Shown piece by piece: positions 31,637 to 33,742 of a stretch of DNA of 33,742 nucleotides. How positions within the stretch are numbered: position 1 is the first letter of the stretch; every line of letters starts with the position of its first letter. This DNA comes from a virus. The translations under genes were made by a program, and so were the position numbers. Location of the stretch: the IMG/VR virus record IMGVR_UViG_3300032820_000056, positions 1-33,742 of that record. The stretch is one strand, 5' to 3'. The notes under the pieces are model-generated. The model did not search any database. It had not been told where the DNA came from and was given only the letters and a program-made list of their open reading frames with translations.

Positions 31637-31687
31637 GGGCCGCTTTCCTCATCTACAATGAAGGTAGATGACCTAGGAGAGCGGCCC
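31637..31687 (+). promoter_or_regulatory. Long hairpin covering the ribosome site of the 31690 gene
   Basis: GGGCCGC (31637-31643) pairs with GCGGCCC (31681-31687). The pairing continues as TTTCCT with AGGAGA (one G-U) and, after a 4-base bulge (31671-31674), CATCTAC (31650-31656) with GTAGATG (31664-31670). That is about 20 pairs with a 7-base loop. The right arm contains the ribosome site AGGAG and ends two bases before the ATG. TACAAT (31654-31659), a -10-like hexamer, lies at the loop side. No U-run follows, so an intrinsic terminator is unlikely. Confidence 0.6.
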
Positions 31688-31689
31688 TA

Positions 31690-32076
31690 ATGCTTGCTGG
31701 AACCTACAACATGTTAACCGAACAGGGATCCACCCTTTACAGAGTGCTGAGTCTCGAATATCCTGATTTGGTAGGTGACCCTTCAGGTGAAACTTACTTA
31801 CCTTGGGATCTGGACGGCTATACCGCACGCATGCAGGTTCGCAGGCTCATAGAAGATGTGAACTACATGATCGAAATCACTACTGAAAACGGTGGAATTG
31901 ACATCGAGCCCCTAGGCGAAGCAGGCAGAATCAATCTCCTCATGACGGCCGCGCAAACTGCGGCACTTGATTCAGACGGGGTTTACGATCTGGAAATCAT
32001 CGACACTGGTTCTACGGGGACCGTTTCAAAAGTAATTAAAGGAACATTCACTCTAGTGCCCGAGGTCACTCGATGA
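31690..32076 (+). CDS. Tail-fibre-region beta-sandwich-like protein
   Basis: A 128-residue protein of a type that recurs beside tail fibre and baseplate genes: LTEQGSTLYRVLSLEYPD, then LDGYTARMQVRR, ITTENGGIDIEPLGEAGRI, TAAQTAALDSDGVYDLEII, and ending KGTFTLVPEVTR. The strand-rich, Ig-like arrangement and the L-x-GYTARMQ-R signature are familiar from phage proteins of unknown role. It overlaps the next gene by four bases (ATGA), so the two form a pair. Its ribosome site lies in a strong predicted hairpin (31637-31687), suggesting control of its translation. Possible function: fibre adaptor or upper baseplate component. Confidence 0.7.
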   Translation: MLAGTYNMLTEQGSTLYRVLSLEYPDLVGDPSGETYLPWDLDGYTARMQVRRLIEDVNYMIEITTENGGIDIEPLGEAGRINLLMTAAQTAALDSDGVYDLEIIDTGSTGTVSKVIKGTFTLVPEVTR

Positions 32077-32378
32077 CCAACAATGTCATCATCGACGAGA
32101 GTACCGCTAACCAGGTCATTGTCGACGCAGAGACTCCCAATCTAGTTGCGGTGCGCACGGGTGCTGTTCCGTCAATAGCAGTTGTTCGTCGATACACACA
32201 TACACAGGCCTCCGCTAACACCACATGGGCAATTGTTCATGATTTAGGGGGGAAACCATCAGTTACTATCGTTGACACTTCGGATACCCATGTGGTCGGT
32301 GATGTAACATATAACAGCGAGACCAGTATCACTGTGTCGTTTACGGCAGCGTTCTCCGGGTACGCGTATTTGACATAA
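32073..32378 (+). CDS. Tail-fibre accessory protein with carbohydrate-binding-like head motif
   Basis: A 101-residue protein. Residues 1-35 are an extended, strand-like, Val/Ile-rich region (NNVIIDESTANQVIVDAETP). Residues 38-101 contain the RRYTHTQASANTTWAIVHDLGGKPSVTIVD block, split as YTHTQASANTTWAIVHDLG and KPSVTIVD. It then has VVGDVTYNSETSITVSF and FSGYAYLT, a domain frequently fused to phage fibre proteins. It is directly upstream of a fibre gene, with the ribosome site AAGGCAGGG of that gene just after its stop. It is probably a small fibre subunit or trimerisation piece. It is coupled to the preceding gene by an ATGA overlap. Confidence 0.7.
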   Translation: MTNNVIIDESTANQVIVDAETPNLVAVRTGAVPSIAVVRRYTHTQASANTTWAIVHDLGGKPSVTIVDTSDTHVVGDVTYNSETSITVSFTAAFSGYAYLT

Positions 32379-32388
32379 GGCAGGGCAA

Positions 32389-33742
32389 ATGGCCACAAAG
32401 TTCGTTACAAATATTGATCTCAATCAGAATCAGATTCTGAATGGTCGACTTCAGGCGTTAGCGTCCGACCCTGGGAGCGGTAACTTCGAAGGTCGGTTGA
32501 TTTACAACACGACCGAAGATCTTATTAAGTTTTACACCGGTTCCGCATGGCGGAAAACAATCCACACCCTTGCCAGCGGTACGACCGCTCTTACCGTCTC
32601 CGAAGCCAACGGTACAGCCACCTACTCAATCGCGGCTGTCGTTGCGGGTGGCGCTTCCGGCCTCATAACTGGCGCCGACAAGACAAAACTTGACAACGCC
32701 ACAAGCACCAACACCAACTCCACAGTCGCCCTTCGTGATGGCAGTGGTCGACTCCAGGTGTCTACCCCCGCTGCCGACCTAGACGCTGCCAACAAGGCTT
32801 ACGTTGACGCCGCCCGCACCGGGCTCGATGTCAAGGCATCCGTCAGGGTCGCGACTACGGCTGCTCTCACTCTGGCGAGTGATCTTGAGAACGCCGACAC
32901 CCTCGATGGTGTAACTCTCGCTACCGGCGACAGGGTTCTGGTCAAGAACCAGGGTACTGGTGCTGAGAACGGCATCTACATCGTTGCCGCTTCTGGCGCA
33001 CCGAGCAGGGCCACTGACGCTGACTCCAATACGGAGATGACGCCGGGGATGTTCACCTTCGTCGAAGAAGGCACAACGAACGCTGACTCCGGCTGGGTGA
33101 TGACCAACGACGGTGCGATCACCGTCGGCACAACCGCCCTCGTCTTCGCCCTCTTCTCGGTTGCTGGCACAATCTTCGCCGGTGACGGCCTCAGCAAGAC
33201 CGGCGACACGTTGGCCGTCAACGTCAAGTCCGATGGTGCAATCATCATCACCAGTGACGAACTGGAAGTCGAAATCGATTCAGGGGTCAGTGGTCTGGTC
33301 ACAAGCGCCAGCGGTCTTGCCCTCAAAAGCAACATGGCCGGAGACGGCATTACCTTCACAACCGGCGTTATCTCCCTCGCTACCACTGCGGGCGGTGCGG
33401 GCCTGACCTACACAAGCGGCGTTCTCGCGGTTGGGGCCGGGGATGGCATCTCCGTCGCCGCTGATGCTGTCGCCCTGGCAAGCAGCACAGGCGGCGCGGG
33501 TCTTACCTTCTCAAGCGGCGTTCTCGCAGTTGGGGCCGGGGACGGCATTACCATCAACGCTGACGATGTTGCCCTGGCAAGCACCTCTGGTGGTGCGGGC
33601 CTCACCTTCTCAAGCGGCGTCCTCGCGGTTGGGGCCGGGGATGGCATCTCCGTTGCCGCTGATGCTGTCGCACTAGCCAGTACCACCGGCGGCGCGGGTC
33701 TTACCTTCACTAGCGGTGTTCTTGCGGTTGGAGCCGGGGACG
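32389..33742 (+). CDS. Tail fibre protein with ENGIY module and tandem repeats (3' end outside the window)
   Basis: The frame is open for 451 codons to the right edge. It starts ATG 32389 after AAGGCAGGG. Residues 1-70 are a fibre N-terminal region (NIDLNQNQILNGRLQ, LIYNTTEDLIKFYTGSAWRK). A short strand segment follows, then AADLDAANKAYVDAA, a heptad-like connector common in phage fibres. Residues 152-256 are the ENGIY module. After AGTIFAGDGLSKTGDTLAV the protein becomes repetitive, with 33-residue units of the form GGAGLTFSSGVLAVGAGDG then I-x-x-x-AD-x-VALAS. Receptor binding would be at the missing C-terminus. The same ENGIY module occurs in the J-like protein. Confidence 0.85.
   Translation, partial: MATKFVTNIDLNQNQILNGRLQALASDPGSGNFEGRLIYNTTEDLIKFYTGSAWRKTIHTLASGTTALTVSEANGTATYSIAAVVAGGASGLITGADKTKLDNATSTNTNSTVALRDGSGRLQVSTPAADLDAANKAYVDAARTGLDVKASVRVATTAALTLASDLENADTLDGVTLATGDRVLVKNQGTGAENGIYIVAASGAPSRATDADSNTEMTPGMFTFVEEGTTNADSGWVMTNDGAITVGTTALVFALFSVAGTIFAGDGLSKTGDTLAVNVKSDGAIIITSDELEVEIDSGVSGLVTSASGLALKSNMAGDGITFTTGVISLATTAGGAGLTYTSGVLAVGAGDGISVAADAVALASSTGGAGLTFSSGVLAVGAGDGITINADDVALASTSGGAGLTFSSGVLAVGAGDGISVAADAVALASTTGGAGLTFTSGVLAVGAGD
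32842..33158 (+). repeat. Second copy of the ENGIY tail-fibre module (within the tail fibre gene)
   Basis: This is the tail-fibre copy of the module also present in the J-like protein at 26802-27104. Shared blocks are DGVTLAT, DRVL-KNQ, GAENGIY and GTTAL. The fibre copy has TFVEEGTTNADSGWVMTN where the J-like copy has FVSVTEGTVGENTGWNMTN. The fibre is the usual home of this module, so the J-like copy is probably the derived one. Confidence 0.85.
33391..33742 (+). repeat. 99-base tandem repeats in the tail fibre
   Basis: Unit starts are at 33391, 33490, 33589 and 33688, exactly 99 bases apart, giving three whole units and a 55-base part cut by the edge. Each encodes 33 residues. Neighbouring units are highly similar at DNA level (for example GTTGGGGCCGGGGA recurs), and units 1 and 3 share GATGGCATCTCCGT. 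An imperfect unit precedes them (AGDGITFTTGVISLATT). More units are likely beyond the edge. Confidence 0.9.

Noticed and set aside
31637-31687. Intrinsic transcription terminator
   Set aside because: The hairpin is strong but no U-run follows, and its right arm contains the ribosome site of the next gene.
33391-33742. CRISPR-like or non-coding repeat array
   Set aside because: The 99-base units have no spacers, stay in frame and code for fibre repeats.

Overview
The window is part of the genome of a tailed bacteriophage with a contractile tail (myovirus morphology). A full contractile-tail set is present: sheath, tube, frameshifted tail assembly chaperone, 1523-residue tape measure, hub, spike, gp25-like wedge, J-like and I-like baseplate proteins. 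The head genes are HK97-type (S78 prohead protease and HK97-family portal). The host cannot be read directly. GTG starts, several start codons placed 6-7 bases after a -10-like hexamer (leaderless-mRNA style), an r1t-type small holin and a ParB/PAPS-reductase pair are most in line with an actinobacterial, possibly aquatic, host. This is inference.

Layout. (1) 1-3176, minus strand: prohead protease (cut by the left edge), portal with a collagen-like C-terminal extension, and a 58-residue two-helix membrane protein missed by simple ORF cut-offs. The major capsid gene is not in the window and would be expected to the left. (2) 3177-3229: short divergent control region with an inverted repeat. 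(3) 3230-8848, plus strand: large terminase, then a tightly overlapped DNA-processing cassette: Rad52-type annealing protein, zinc-ribbon peptide, Cas4/RecB-like nuclease, HNH nuclease, RuvC-like resolvase and four unrecognised proteins. (4) 8848-11316: two ParB-domain proteins flanking an IbrA/DUF3440-type PP-loop (PAPS reductase-like) protein, the most system-like unexplained unit here. (5) 11379-13996: small Arg-rich protein, head-tail connector, tail completion and terminator-like proteins. (6) 14098-21455: sheath, tube, tail assembly chaperone with a predicted -1 frameshift, tape measure with an embedded M15-like motif. (7) 21455-31003: baseplate and receptor-binding genes, including a spike fused to an S74 auto-cleaving chaperone, a J-like protein carrying an inserted tail-fibre module, and an I-like protein fused to three FN3 domains and a glycine-rich adhesin. 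(8) 31037-33742: fibre accessory proteins, holin, and the start of a repeat-bearing tail fibre cut by the right edge.

How it works together. Portal, protease and terminase build and fill the head. The recombination cassette probably prepares or repairs concatemeric DNA for packaging. The tail genes follow assembly order almost exactly. Most genes overlap by 1-30 bases or sit within 30 bases of each other, so translational coupling is likely. The few larger gaps (before the sheath, chaperone, holin and 31690 gene) hold promoter-like hexamers and hairpins. No tRNA gene, CRISPR array, insertion sequence or integrase was found. No stretch over 300 bases lacks a gene.
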